Below are positions 53,194 to 61,686 of a stretch of 64,000 nucleotides of DNA, piece after piece; positions within the stretch are counted from its first letter, which is position 1; every line of letters starts with the position of its first letter. The DNA is from Kordiimonas marina (GTDB lineage Bacteria; Pseudomonadota; Alphaproteobacteria; Sphingomonadales; Kordiimonadaceae). Position numbers and translations under genes: made by a program. The DNA lies in the NCBI RefSeq assembly GCF_023006325.1, contig NZ_JAINDF010000002.1, positions 248,001 through 312,000 of the forward strand, in the 5' to 3' direction. The notes below the pieces were generated by a model. The model worked only from the letters and a program-made list of their open reading frames with translations. It had not been told where the DNA came from and made no database searches.

Positions 53194-54987
53194 TTAGAAG
53201 TTGGCGGCATCAAGCGCCATGACTTCGTCGGCACCGGCTTCAAGTTCTGCAAGCAGCGCCCCCGTTTCAGGCATGCGGCGTTTCATGTAGTAGCGGCCGG
53301 TCACAAGCTTGGTTTCATAGAAGGTAGGATCGTCCGTGCCTGCGTCCAGCGCGTCGGCGGAAACTTTTGCCATTTTGGTCCACATCAGGCCCAGAAGCAC
53401 ATGGCCGAACAGGTGCATATAGGCAACCGAACCAGCCCCGGCGTTGTCCGGGTTGGCCATGCCGTTCTGCATCAGCCACATGGTTGCGGCCTGAAGGTCC
53501 TTGAGGCCAGCGCCCAGGGCGTCGGTGAAGGGACGCAGGCGGTCATCGCCCTTGGCGGCTTCCCGCACTTCGGTGGCATATTTGAAGAAGGCCTGCATGC
53601 CGCGGCCGCCGTTGGCGCCCAGCTTGCGGCCAACGAGGTCAAGCGCCTGGATGCCGTTGGTGCCTTCGTAAATCTGGCAGATACGGCTGTCGCGTACGAA
53701 CTGTTCCATGCCGTGTTCGGCAATATAGCCGTGGCCGCCGAACACTTGCTGGGCGTTGACTGCGTTCTCGAAGCCGCGGTCGGTGAAGACGCCCTTGATG
53801 ACCGGGGTCATCAGGCTGACCATGTCATCGGCCCACTGGCGCTCTTCCTCGGTTTCAGCCTTATGGCTCAGGTCGACCAGCAGCCCGCACCACAGCGCGG
53901 CGTTCCGTGCGGCCTCATTGAAGGATTTGCTGTTCATCAGCATGCGGCGCACGTCCGGGTGCACGATGATCGGGTCGGCCGGTTTGTCCGGGGTTGCTGC
54001 GCCCTTGAGCGAGCGGCCCTGAATACGGTCTTTCGCATAGTCGACCGCGTTCTGGTACGACACTTCCGAATGCGACAGGCCCTGGATACCAACGCCGATC
54101 CGCGCCGCGTTCATCATGATGAACATGGAGCGGAGGCCCTTGTTGGCTTCGCCGATCAGGTAGCCGGTGGCGCCGTCATAGTTCAGCACGCAGGTCGAGT
54201 TGCCGTGGATGCCCATCTTTTCCTCGATCGACCCGCAGACGACACCGTTGCGGTCGCCCAAGGTACCTTCGTCATCGACCATGACTTTAGGGACGAGGAA
54301 CAGCGAAATGCCTTTCACGCCCTTGGGGGCATCGGGCAGGCGTGCGAGCACCAGGTGGATGATGTTCTCAGCCAGGTCATGTTCGCCCGCCGAGATGAAG
54401 ATTTTGGTGCCGGTGACTTTATAGGACCCGTCTTCCTGCGGCTCGGCTTTGGTGCGCAGAAGGCCAAGGTCGGTGCCGCAATGCGGCTCGGTGAGGTTCA
54501 TGGTGCCGGTCCAGCGGCCCTCGATCATCGGCGGCAGGAACTTGTTCTTGAGTTCATCCGAGCCGTCAATGTTGATGGCGGCGATGGCGCCTGCGGCCAG
54601 GCCATTATACATGGCGAAGCTGTGGTTGGCCGAAACCATCATTTCCTCAAGGCAGAAGCCGAGGACGTGGGGCAGGCCTTGTCCGCCATATTCCGGGTCC
54701 TGGGTCAGGCCGGCCCAGCCGCCTTCGACGAATTTCTCGTAGGCTTCCTTGAAGCCCTTCGGTGTGGTGACCGAGCCGTCTTCGTGGCGGGTGCAGCCTT
54801 CCTGGTCACCCGAATGGTTGATCGGCTGAAGCTCGTTTTCGCAGAATTTAGCCGCTTCATCGAGGATCGCGTTCACAAGGTCGGGGGTTGCGTCGGCAAA
54901 GCCGGGCAGGTTCGAATACTGACCGATGTTCAGCACGTCATTCAGCAGAAAAAGCTGGTCTTTCACAGGGGCGCGATAAATAGGCAT
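53194..54987 (-). CDS. Acyl-CoA dehydrogenase with C-terminal extension
   Basis: A 597-residue acyl-CoA dehydrogenase: N-terminal helices ([18 protein letters not shown]), the middle FAD/substrate part ([33 protein letters not shown]), and the C-terminal helical domain with the catalytic Glu in [18 protein letters not shown]. The added end (about 470-597) is the ACAD C-terminal type seen in long proteobacterial members. It would start beta-oxidation. It lies 63 bases after the MerR gene. Confidence 0.93.
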   Translation of the reverse strand: MPIYRAPVKDQLFLLNDVLNIGQYSNLPGFADATPDLVNAILDEAAKFCENELQPINHSGDQEGCTRHEDGSVTTPKGFKEAYEKFVEGGWAGLTQDPEYGGQGLPHVLGFCLEEMMVSANHSFAMYNGLAAGAIAAINIDGSDELKNKFLPPMIEGRWTGTMNLTEPHCGTDLGLLRTKAEPQEDGSYKVTGTKIFISAGEHDLAENIIHLVLARLPDAPKGVKGISLFLVPKVMVDDEGTLGDRNGVVCGSIEEKMGIHGNSTCVLNYDGATGYLIGEANKGLRSMFIMMNAARIGVGIQGLSHSEVSYQNAVDYAKDRIQGRSLKGAATPDKPADPIIVHPDVRRMLMNSKSFNEAARNAALWCGLLVDLSHKAETEEERQWADDMVSLMTPVIKGVFTDRGFENAVNAQQVFGGHGYIAEHGMEQFVRDSRICQIYEGTNGIQALDLVGRKLGANGGRGMQAFFKYATEVREAAKGDDRLRPFTDALGAGLKDLQAATMWLMQNGMANPDNAGAGSVAYMHLFGHVLLGLMWTKMAKVSADALDAGTDDPTFYETKLVTGRYYMKRRMPETGALLAELEAGADEVMALDAANF

Positions 54988-55050
54988 GATAATCCTCAGA
55001 TAGTGGGTTTGATCTTTATGGTCTGTTGAAAGCGGGGGGAGAGCGGTGGC

Positions 55051-55506
55051 TCAGGCGGTTTTCCGGGGCGCGTAAACGCCCAGGGGCTCGCCCGTGTCAC
55101 GGCGGACCCAGGTCCCGGTCTTCCGGTTTTTCTTCAGGTTGGCCAGGAGTTCGCAGAACTCCTGCAGCTCATCGATGGTGGCGTTGATGTCGTCACGCTG
55201 GGCTTCAAGCGCGTCGATCCGGTCACGGCAGCGTTCGATGGTGACGGCGCGCTGGGTTTCCCGCCCGTCGCCGACGTCATAGAGATCGAGCATTTCACCG
55301 ACTTCCTGCAGGCTGAAGCCGACGCGCTTGCCGCGCAATATCCAGGCGAGGCGCGCATGGTCGGCGCCACTATAGATGCGGTTCTGTCCCTGGCGTTCGG
55401 GCAGAAGCAGCCCCTGGTCCTCATAGTGCCGCAAGGTCCGGGGCGTGACCCCAAACTCATCGGCGAGTTCTTTGATGCTGTATGTCTTCGACGCGACCGT
55501 GGTCAT
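55051..55506 (-). CDS. MerR-family regulator of the fatty-acid/amino-acid oxidation operon
   Basis: A 151-residue MerR-family protein: winged helix YSIKELADEFGVTPRTLRHY and DQGLLLPERQGQNRIYSG, then the effector helix (IERCRDRIDALEAQRDDINATI). It resembles the LiuR-type regulators that govern acyl-CoA and branched-chain degradation. It is the first gene of the operon MerR, acyl-CoA dehydrogenase, thiolase, FadB-like. A perfect 22-base palindrome lies about 40 bases upstream of its start and is likely its operator. Confidence 0.88.
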   Translation of the reverse strand: MTTVASKTYSIKELADEFGVTPRTLRHYEDQGLLLPERQGQNRIYSGADHARLAWILRGKRVGFSLQEVGEMLDLYDVGDGRETQRAVTIERCRDRIDALEAQRDDINATIDELQEFCELLANLKKNRKTGTWVRRDTGEPLGVYAPRKTA

Positions 55507-55544
55507 GTCACCCTTCCCTTAACTTAATGCACGTCATTAGGTAG

Positions 55545-55566
55545 TTGACGTTAACGTTAACGTCAA
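55545..55566. promoter_or_regulatory. Perfect 22-base palindrome, candidate MerR operator
   Basis: TTGACGTTAAC/GTTAACGTCAA is perfectly self-complementary over 22 bases. It is placed between the MerR gene and the divergent DUF962 gene, where it can control both. A weaker imperfect palindrome (TAATG to CATTA, 55525-55539) is next to it. Confidence 0.7.
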
Positions 55567-55595
55567 GTCCCGTAAAGATGCCGGATAGATCGGAT

Positions 55596-55624
55596 TTGCT
55601 AGGGGCTTGGTTTCGCACTATATT
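55596..55624 (+). promoter_or_regulatory. Candidate sigma-70 promoter of the DUF962 gene
   Basis: TTGCTA (55596-55601), a 17-base spacer, TATATT (55619-55624); 4 of 6 and 5 of 6 matches. It would give a leader of about 100 bases before ATG 55735. Confidence 0.45.
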
Positions 55625-55734
55625 TTCTGGACGGGAGAGTTTGATTTTAACGGGAGGTCTGGGAGGCCGTAGCGGAAACGGCAGCGACTCAGACTGCAAG
55701 CGCCTGGATAGCAGCGCTTTAAGGGGAGACCAAA

Positions 55735-56100
55735 ATGGCACCGAAATTCGAGAGTTTCAGGGAATTTTTCCCTTATTATCTGGCAGAGCACGCCAACCCG
55801 GTATGCCGCTCGCTTCATTATGTCGGCACTTTGTTGGCCACCGCGGTGTTCGCCTATGCGCTCTATAGCCGCACCTGGTGGCTGCTGCTCGTCTACCCGC
55901 TGATCGGCTACGGCTTCGCCTGGGTCGGCCATTTCGTGTTTGAGAAAAACAAGCCCGCCACCTTCGATTATCCCCGCTGGTCGCTGATCGGCGATTATAA
56001 GATGCTCGGTCTGTGGCTCACCGGTCGCTTGGCGCCCGCGATGGAAGACGCGCTCGAAAAACATGGCCGCCGCAACAGCAAAGGGGCCGCCGCCCACTGA
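55735..56100 (+). CDS. DUF962/Mpo1-like membrane protein
   Basis: A 121-residue DUF962 (Mpo1-like) protein. Two membrane hairpins can be seen at about 28-47 and 48-68 (LHYVGTLLATAVFAYALYSR and WWLLLVYPLIGYGFAWVGHF), with His and Glu residues placed in HYVG and GHFVFEKNKPATF that form the metal site of the 2-hydroxy fatty-acid dioxygenase family. It may act on lipids; this fits the nearby fatty-acid genes. A purine-rich GGGGAG lies before the ATG. Confidence 0.88.
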   Translation: MAPKFESFREFFPYYLAEHANPVCRSLHYVGTLLATAVFAYALYSRTWWLLLVYPLIGYGFAWVGHFVFEKNKPATFDYPRWSLIGDYKMLGLWLTGRLAPAMEDALEKHGRRNSKGAAAH

Positions 56101-56222
56101 CGGTTATGTCGCTGCGGATACGTGCCCATCGGCAGGGTTTGTCTACAATTTAATTTATATTGTTGTCTTCATGCGCCCGTGCCAAAAGCAAGCGTTGGGT
56201 GGCGTGACTTTCGAGGATGGCA

Positions 56223-57068
56223 ATGGGCAGCAGTGAAGGGCGGGTGCAACAAGCTGGCGTGCGGACGAAAATCCTTTTTTCGCCACAGCCGAGTTGGGAA
56301 CCTGCGCTTAGGTACTTTCTGCCCGGCCTTTCCCTGACATTCCTCCCATTCGACACGCCGGGGCTGGACCCTGATGCCTATGATATTGTGGTGCCGTTGT
56401 CGATCGAGTGGGAACGCTGGCTGAACCAATCTGCACCAGGGGCGTTTGCCAGCCGGGCCCTGTTCCCTTCGGACGAGGTGATCTCACTGTGCGATGACAA
56501 GGTCGCTTTCTCTCGCTTCATGGTCGCCAAGGGGTTAGGCAATTATGTGCCCGCTATCGGTGGTGACACTGGCTATCCTTATGTCCTCAAGCAGCGGCAT
56601 GATGTGTGGGGTAGATATACCAAGGTCATCGCGGAACCGGCGGATGAAGCAGCCCGCTTGAAAGAGCTTGAGCCCGGGGAATGGTTCAAACAACAATTCA
56701 TGCCAGGCAGAGATGAATTCACAACGCATATGCTTGTCTCGGAAGGCTTTGTCGTCTTTGCCTGCACAGTCAAATACGAGTTCGCCAAAGATCAGCATGT
56801 GCATAGTAAAGGCGACCAGCCCACGAGGCGGTCCGTTGTGGATCACGGACATTTATACCGCCTGTTTGCCGGTATTCTCGGGCTCTTGGGCTACGAAGGC
56901 CTGTGTTGCGTTGACTATAAGCTGGCTGACGGGGTGCCGAAGATTTTCGAGATCAACCCGCGAATGGGGGCGTCGCTGTGTTATGCGGCTGGTCCAGCCA
57001 TGCAAAGCTATCAGAATGCCGTGGCGCGCCGCTTTTTGAGTCAGCAGCCAGAAGCCCGGCGGGCTTAA
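56223..57068 (+). CDS. Orphan ATP-grasp ligase-like protein
   Basis: A 281-residue ATP-grasp protein. The first part reads KILFSPQPSWEPALRYFLPG, with ISLCDDKVAFSRFMVAKG as the typical subdomain entry. Visible ATP-grasp elements are the Lys in YPYVLKQRHDVWGRYTKVI, FKQQFMPGRDEFTTHMLVSE, and the metal site GVPKIFEINPRMGASL near the C-terminus. GAGG at 56213 lies 6 bases before ATG 56223; an earlier ATG at 56217 adds two residues. The gene is isolated and its flanks look slightly AT-richer. Substrate pair unknown. Confidence 0.75.
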   Translation: MGSSEGRVQQAGVRTKILFSPQPSWEPALRYFLPGLSLTFLPFDTPGLDPDAYDIVVPLSIEWERWLNQSAPGAFASRALFPSDEVISLCDDKVAFSRFMVAKGLGNYVPAIGGDTGYPYVLKQRHDVWGRYTKVIAEPADEAARLKELEPGEWFKQQFMPGRDEFTTHMLVSEGFVVFACTVKYEFAKDQHVHSKGDQPTRRSVVDHGHLYRLFAGILGLLGYEGLCCVDYKLADGVPKIFEINPRMGASLCYAAGPAMQSYQNAVARRFLSQQPEARRA

Positions 57069-57164
57069 GGGCGCAATTCTGTCGGCTTTATTTGCATTTG
57101 CGGGTAAGTTTGGGTACCACAGAAAAATAAGCCTTTTCTGTCCTCTTTTTAGGTCGGATTCAGC

Positions 57165-58106
57165 ATGACCCTTTATCTACCCATCGCTGAGCTTTCGATG
57201 AATGTTTTCATTGTGCTCGGTATGGGAGGTCTTGTGGGCTTCCTTTCTGGGGTTGTCGGCGTCGGTGGCGGCTTCCTGATGACCCCGCTCCTGATCTTTA
57301 TCGGCATCCCGCCCGCGGTGGCGGTGGCGACACAGTCCAACCAGATCACCGCGGCATCGGTTTCCGGCGTGGTCGCCCATTGGCGGCGCGGGACAGTTGA
57401 CGTCAAGATGGGCGTGGTGCTGATCGTCGGCGGCGCCATGGGGTCCTTCATGGGCGCGACCGCCTTTTCCTACCTGCGCGCGCTTGGCCAGGTCGATCTC
57501 CTGATCTCGCTCGCTTACGTCCTGTTCCTCGGCGCCATCGGCGGTTTGATGTTCTGGGAAAGCGTGCGTGCGATCGTCCGGGCGCACCGCGGCTATGTGC
57601 CGCCGCGTAAACCGCGGGAGGACCGGCACAAGGCGTGGATCCACGCGCTGCCCTTCAAGATGCGCTTCCGCAAGTCCAAACTTTTTATCTCGGCGCTGTT
57701 GCCGCTGGCGATCGGCATGTTCGTCGGCCTTCTGTCCGCCATCATGGGCGTCGGCGGCGGCTTCATCATGCTGCCGGCGATGATCTATCTCCTCAATATG
57801 CCGACCAATGTGGTGATCGGGACCTCACTGTTCCAGATCATCTTCGTCACCGCGCTCACGACCGTGTTCCATTCGGTTAATACGCAGACGGTGGATATCT
57901 TCCTCGCCATGCTGCTCCTGCCCGGGGCCGTCATCGGCGCACAATTGGGCGCGCGCGTCGGCGTCCGGCTGAAGGGCGAGCAGCTCCGCGCCATCCTGGC
58001 TGTGTTGGTTCTCATCGTCTGCGTCAAGGTCGCGCTCGGCCTTGTGGTACAGCCGGATGAGGTCTATTCGGTGGCCGATGTGGATGAGACGGGAGGGCAG
58101 CACTGA
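57165..58106 (+). CDS. TauE/SafE-family sulfite/organosulfur exporter
   Basis: A 313-residue membrane protein of the TauE/SafE family. Two repeats each carry the glycine-rich signature: GFLSGVVGVGGGFLMTPLL near residue 25 and GLLSAIMGVGGGFIMLPAM near 190. About eight membrane segments, with a cytoplasmic loop (about 140-170) rich in Arg and Lys. In this family such proteins export sulfite or sulfoacetate. Its stop overlaps the next gene start by one base, indicating coupling. Confidence 0.92.
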   Translation: MTLYLPIAELSMNVFIVLGMGGLVGFLSGVVGVGGGFLMTPLLIFIGIPPAVAVATQSNQITAASVSGVVAHWRRGTVDVKMGVVLIVGGAMGSFMGATAFSYLRALGQVDLLISLAYVLFLGAIGGLMFWESVRAIVRAHRGYVPPRKPREDRHKAWIHALPFKMRFRKSKLFISALLPLAIGMFVGLLSAIMGVGGGFIMLPAMIYLLNMPTNVVIGTSLFQIIFVTALTTVFHSVNTQTVDIFLAMLLLPGAVIGAQLGARVGVRLKGEQLRAILAVLVLIVCVKVALGLVVQPDEVYSVADVDETGGQH

Positions 58107-58864
58107 TGCGCATCCGTCTTGCCGTCTTTCTCGCGCTATTCTTCGGGGTTCTGGCCTCGCCCACGCACGCGCTGGTGACCGATCTTTCGAACCGGCATAT
58201 CGAAATCCGCTACAGCTTCTCAGGCGCGGACCTCATTCTGTTCGGCGCGGTCGGCGCGACGCCGATCGGGGCGCCGCATGACCCCTATGATGTGGTGATC
58301 GTTGTCCGCGGGCCCGAACTGCCGACCCTGGTCCGGCGCAAGGAGCGCGTGGGCGGTGTGTGGATTAACCGGCATGTGGCCAGGTTCCCGTCCGCGCCCG
58401 GCTATTATGCCGTCGCCACCAACCGGCCGCTCAATGAAATCGCGGCGCCGACCGTGTTCGCGACCTACGGAATCGGTTACGAAAACCTGCCGCTTGTGGC
58501 CGAAAGCCCGCGCGGCCTGGTGGCGCCGGACCCGAACTTCAGGAAGGCGCTTTACCGGCTCAGGAGCGAAGAGGGCCTGTACCGCCAGGGCCTCGATACC
58601 GTCAACCTGATCTCGGAAGGCCTGTTCCGGACAGACGTGCACCTGCCCGCGAATGTGCCGATCGGCGAGTTCCAGGTCGATACCTTCCTGTTCCAGCAAG
58701 GCAGCCTGAAGGCGCGCAACCGCATTAACCTGACTGTGGGCAAGGAAGGGTTTGAGCGCACGGCTTATACCTTCGCCCACTCGTACCCGTTCTTTTACGG
58801 CATCACGGCGGTGTTCGTGGCATTGTGCGCGGGCTGGCTGGCCGGGGTTATCGGCCGCAAATAG
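58106..58864 (+). CDS. TIGR02186-family membrane protein (Alph_Pro_TM)
   Basis: A 252-residue protein with signal peptide (MRIRLAVFLALFFGVLASPTHA), a large periplasmic beta-rich domain, and one C-terminal membrane helix (about 226-249, FYGITAVFVALCAGWLAGVIG). The marks RHIEIRYSFSGADLILFGAV, DVVIVVRGPELPTLVRRKER and NRINLTVGKEGFERTAYTFA are those of the alphaproteobacterial TIGR02186 family. It almost always lies beside a TauE exporter, as here, and probably aids that transporter or binds its ligand. Confidence 0.9.
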   Translation: MRIRLAVFLALFFGVLASPTHALVTDLSNRHIEIRYSFSGADLILFGAVGATPIGAPHDPYDVVIVVRGPELPTLVRRKERVGGVWINRHVARFPSAPGYYAVATNRPLNEIAAPTVFATYGIGYENLPLVAESPRGLVAPDPNFRKALYRLRSEEGLYRQGLDTVNLISEGLFRTDVHLPANVPIGEFQVDTFLFQQGSLKARNRINLTVGKEGFERTAYTFAHSYPFFYGITAVFVALCAGWLAGVIGRK

Positions 58865-58875
58865 GCCGCTTAGGG

Positions 58876-59157
58876 CTACTCGCTTTCGCTTTCGCTTCCG
58901 CGGTCGCCTTTTTCAATTTCGAACAGATATTTGCCGTCCTGGACGTGGGCCATGATCAGCGCATGGCCGGCCATGCGGCAGAAGGCGGGCATGTCATGCA
59001 CAACAGCCGGGTCGGAGGCGACGACGAGCAGCATGTCCCCGGTGTTCAGCTCATCCAGTTTACGGCGGGCGCGCAGGACGGGCATCGGGCATAACATGCC
59101 GGTGACATCCAGGCGGGCCGCAAAACGATCTTCGGGGGTCTTCACTACTCTACTCAA
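58876..59157 (-). CDS. TusA-family sulfurtransferase
   Basis: A 93-residue TusA/SirA-family protein. The persulfide Cys 23 lies in VTGMLCPMPVLRARRKLDEL, followed by DMLLVVASDPAVVHDMPAFC and an acidic Ser/Glu tail. Such proteins carry sulfur as persulfide to tRNA, molybdenum cofactor or sulfur-oxidation steps. It converges on the TIGR02186 gene, 11 bases apart, in a sulfur-related neighbourhood. Confidence 0.9.
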   Translation of the reverse strand: MSRVVKTPEDRFAARLDVTGMLCPMPVLRARRKLDELNTGDMLLVVASDPAVVHDMPAFCRMAGHALIMAHVQDGKYLFEIEKGDRGSESESE

Positions 59158-59303
59158 CCTTTGGCTTGGTTTGGCGCAGGCGGAAACTGCGCTACCATCA
59201 TGTTGATTAAGAATAAAGTTAATTTCTCAATACCACGTTAACGGTCCCGTGATCGCGGGGGTGTGCGGTGGTTGGGAAAGGCATCAAGGGAAAGGGCAGC
59301 AGC

Positions 59304-60176
59304 ATGTTTCAAAACGACCTGATGAAAGGGCAGCGTATCCTGGTTACCGGCGGGGGCACCGGGCTCGGCAAAGCCATGACCGAACGCTACATGAGCTTAG
59401 GGGCCGATTGCGTCATCTGGGGCCGGCGCAGTGGTGTTCTCGAAGAAACCGCCGCCGAGCTTATGGCCAAAACCGGCGGCGTGTGTGAGGCCATGGCGGT
59501 CGATATCCGTGACCCGATGGCGATTGAGGCCGCGGTGGAAGCCATTTGGGACAAGGCGCCGCTCACCGGCCTCGTCAACAACGCCGCGGGCAATTTCGTC
59601 TCGCGCACGGAAGACCTGTCGCCCAACGCGTTCAACGCCATCGCCAGCATCGTCATGCACGGCACCTTCAATGTCACCAACGCGGTGGGCAAGCGCTGGC
59701 TTGAGGGTGGCCTCAAGGGCAACATCCTCTCGATCGTCACCACCTGGGTTTGGACCGGGTCGGCTTATGTGGTGCCGTCCGCCATGTCGAAGGCGGGCGT
59801 TGCCGCGATGACCCAGTCGCTGGCGGTTGAATGGGGCAACCGGGGCATTCGCCTCAATGCCATCGCGCCGGGGCCGTTCCCGACCAAGGGCGCGTGGGAC
59901 CGGCTGATGCCGGGCACGGGCGAAGGCCGGGACTATATCGACACCGTGCCGATGAAACGGGTGGGGGAGTATGGTGAGCTTGCCAACCTCGCCACCTTCC
60001 TGATGGCGCCGGGGGCGGATTATGTTACCGGGCAGATCATCGCCATCGACGGCGGCCAGATGCTGACCGGCGGCGGCACTTTCTCCATGCTCGAACAGCT
60101 CACGGACGACCAGTGGCAGATGATGCGCGCCCAGGTCAAAAGCGCCAATGAAGCCAGCCGCAAGGAACGCGGCTGA
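59304..60176 (+). CDS. 2,4-dienoyl-CoA reductase-like SDR (DECR1 type)
   Basis: A 290-residue short-chain dehydrogenase. The NAD(P) loop is LVTGGGTGLGKAMTERY, and VNNAAGNFVSRTEDLS follows. VPSAMSKAGVAAMTQSLAVE with Lys 163 and LNAIAPGPFPTKGAW are the DECR1 block, whose usual Tyr lies 15 residues before Lys; here that place is Trp 148 (IVTTWVWTGSAYVV). ATG 59304 has AAGGG upstream. It would reduce dienoyl-CoA from unsaturated fatty acids, if active. Confidence 0.83.
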   Translation: MFQNDLMKGQRILVTGGGTGLGKAMTERYMSLGADCVIWGRRSGVLEETAAELMAKTGGVCEAMAVDIRDPMAIEAAVEAIWDKAPLTGLVNNAAGNFVSRTEDLSPNAFNAIASIVMHGTFNVTNAVGKRWLEGGLKGNILSIVTTWVWTGSAYVVPSAMSKAGVAAMTQSLAVEWGNRGIRLNAIAPGPFPTKGAWDRLMPGTGEGRDYIDTVPMKRVGEYGELANLATFLMAPGADYVTGQIIAIDGGQMLTGGGTFSMLEQLTDDQWQMMRAQVKSANEASRKERG

Positions 60177-60203
60177 CCGGCACGGGGGCGTAAAGGCCGG
60201 GGT

Positions 60204-60989
60204 CTATTCGTGCAGGAGGCCGAGCCTCAGCGCCATGGGCAGGATTTCGCGGGTTGAGGAAACCGCAAGGGCTTCGCGCAGTTCCTTGATGTGGAAGCTG
60301 ACGGTGGGGGCGGAGACCCCCATCCGGTCCGCGATCTGGCTGTTGGTATAACCGGCATACAGCTGTTCCAGCACTTCAAGCGGACGACCCTTGATGCCGA
60401 CCTTCGCGGCCCGCTCCCGCCGTTCGAGCGGCTGGTAGAAGGTGTGCATATAAAGCGCTGCCAGATGCACCTGGTTGCCGTATTCGGCCATGATCTCACG
60501 CAGGCGGTCTATCGGCTCGGCACAGTGAAAGGAAACCTCGCCGTGGCTGCGGCTGAGCGGGTGGTAAAGCGGGAAGCCGATGGCCGAACGGATGCCATAA
60601 TGCGCGGCCCGCGCCAGAAGATGATCATAATCGGCATAGTTGGGGTCGTTAGGGTCAAGAATTTCCCGCGCCATATAAAGTGGCTGCATGGAATGGGTCT
60701 CGATCTGATGGAGCATCGGGTGGATGTTCTGATAGTTCCGGGCCAGGTATTCCTGCACGGCCTCCTTGGGCAAGGTGGTGATCCAGGTGCGGCCCGAAAG
60801 CGCTGCCTTGAGCGAGACGGTATCGCCGGTTTCAACTTCTTCGACCGTGGACCGGGGGGACATATAGCCGTAGCCATAACTGGCAGCCTTGAAGCCGCGT
60901 TCGGTGATGTAATCCAGAAGTAGTTGCCATACTTCGTGGCTGGTTTCGGCTTTCTCCATCTGGCCGATCAGCGTGCTAACGCTTTCCAC
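60204..60989 (-). CDS. LuxR-family regulator with autoinducer-type domain, LuxR solo
   Basis: A 261-residue regulator. Residues about 15-170 form an autoinducer-binding-like domain (WQLLLDYITERGFKAASYGY, RAAHYGIRSAIGFPLYHP), and the C-terminal HTH is LYAGYTNSQIADRMGVSAPT then VSFHIKELREALAVSS. No luxI-type synthase gene is within the window, so it may be a solo that senses foreign or other ligands. It lies on the minus strand after a hairpin cluster. Confidence 0.87.
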   Translation of the reverse strand: MESVSTLIGQMEKAETSHEVWQLLLDYITERGFKAASYGYGYMSPRSTVEEVETGDTVSLKAALSGRTWITTLPKEAVQEYLARNYQNIHPMLHQIETHSMQPLYMAREILDPNDPNYADYDHLLARAAHYGIRSAIGFPLYHPLSRSHGEVSFHCAEPIDRLREIMAEYGNQVHLAALYMHTFYQPLERRERAAKVGIKGRPLEVLEQLYAGYTNSQIADRMGVSAPTVSFHIKELREALAVSSTREILPMALRLGLLHE

Positions 60990-61114
60990 TGAATTTGCTC
61001 CAAACTGACAATCGTTACTGATGCATTGTCCGCGTCAAGTAGGGCACAAGGTGCCGGGGCAAGCAACAGAAACTTCCCAAGGATAATCTCTGGTTTAGGT
61101 GCGCGGGGAACTAG

Positions 61115-61218
61115 AAGGCCCGCTCCCGGGTCAGGGAGCGGGCCTTTGACCGGAGTTGGGTTTGCTCCGGTCTTAACGGGCGGTTTGGGTGCCGGGTGCT
61201 GAGAGAAGCCCGCCCGTT
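61115..61218 (-). other. Three consecutive stem-loops
   Basis: Stems are 61115-61127 with 61134-61146 (13 bp), 61148-61155 with 61165-61172 (8 bp, GACCGGAG/CTCCGGTC) and 61175-61183 with 61210-61218 (9 bp). They fill the gap between the 74-residue gene and the LuxR gene. T-tracts are weak, so some may be a terminator of the minus-strand small gene or a structured RNA. Confidence 0.5.
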
Positions 61219-61230
61219 ATCTCTTGAATT

Positions 61231-61455
61231 TTAGTGAAGGACCACTTCGTCCGGCCGCATGGAACCGGCGGCGCGTTCGGTCAGATGCTGATGGATCGAC
61301 AGCCACAGGCTGAAGCCTTCCTCATCCCCGAGCGCCTTCATCTTGACGAGGGCTTCATCGGCATAGACGAGTGCTTTCAGGCCAAGGTTTTTGAGGAGAT
61401 TGTCTGCAACAAGACCGAAATAGAAATTGGGGTCGAAGGCTTGAGGCTGTTGCAT
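61231..61455 (-). CDS. Small conserved-looking protein, unknown
   Basis: A 74-residue protein. ATG 61455 has AAGGAG 7 bases upstream, so it is chosen over an ATG six codons earlier. The product MQQPQAFDPNFYFGLVADNL starts with a Gln/Pro-rich part and then has amphipathic helices (KALVYADEALVKMKALGDE, FSLWLSIHQHLTERAAG). No family is recognised. It is followed by the stem-loop cluster. Confidence 0.6.
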   Translation of the reverse strand: MQQPQAFDPNFYFGLVADNLLKNLGLKALVYADEALVKMKALGDEEGFSLWLSIHQHLTERAAGSMRPDEVVLH

Positions 61456-61686
61456 GATATGGCTCCTTGGCAATGCGAACTGGGGCTCGGGTCAACTTGC
61501 CTAAGGAGAGAGCAACAGCCGTGCCAGTTTTGCCATTCGCCGGAAAACCGGGGGCTTGCACAGGATTGATCCGGAAGTGGCCATCCGCAGCGGCCTGTCA
61601 AGAGGACAAAGCTGCCGGGCGGGCGGCAAAAACAGTCGGTAAGGCTTGCCTGTGGGAAACCGGTTTATGGAGGTGTGTGGGGCGGG

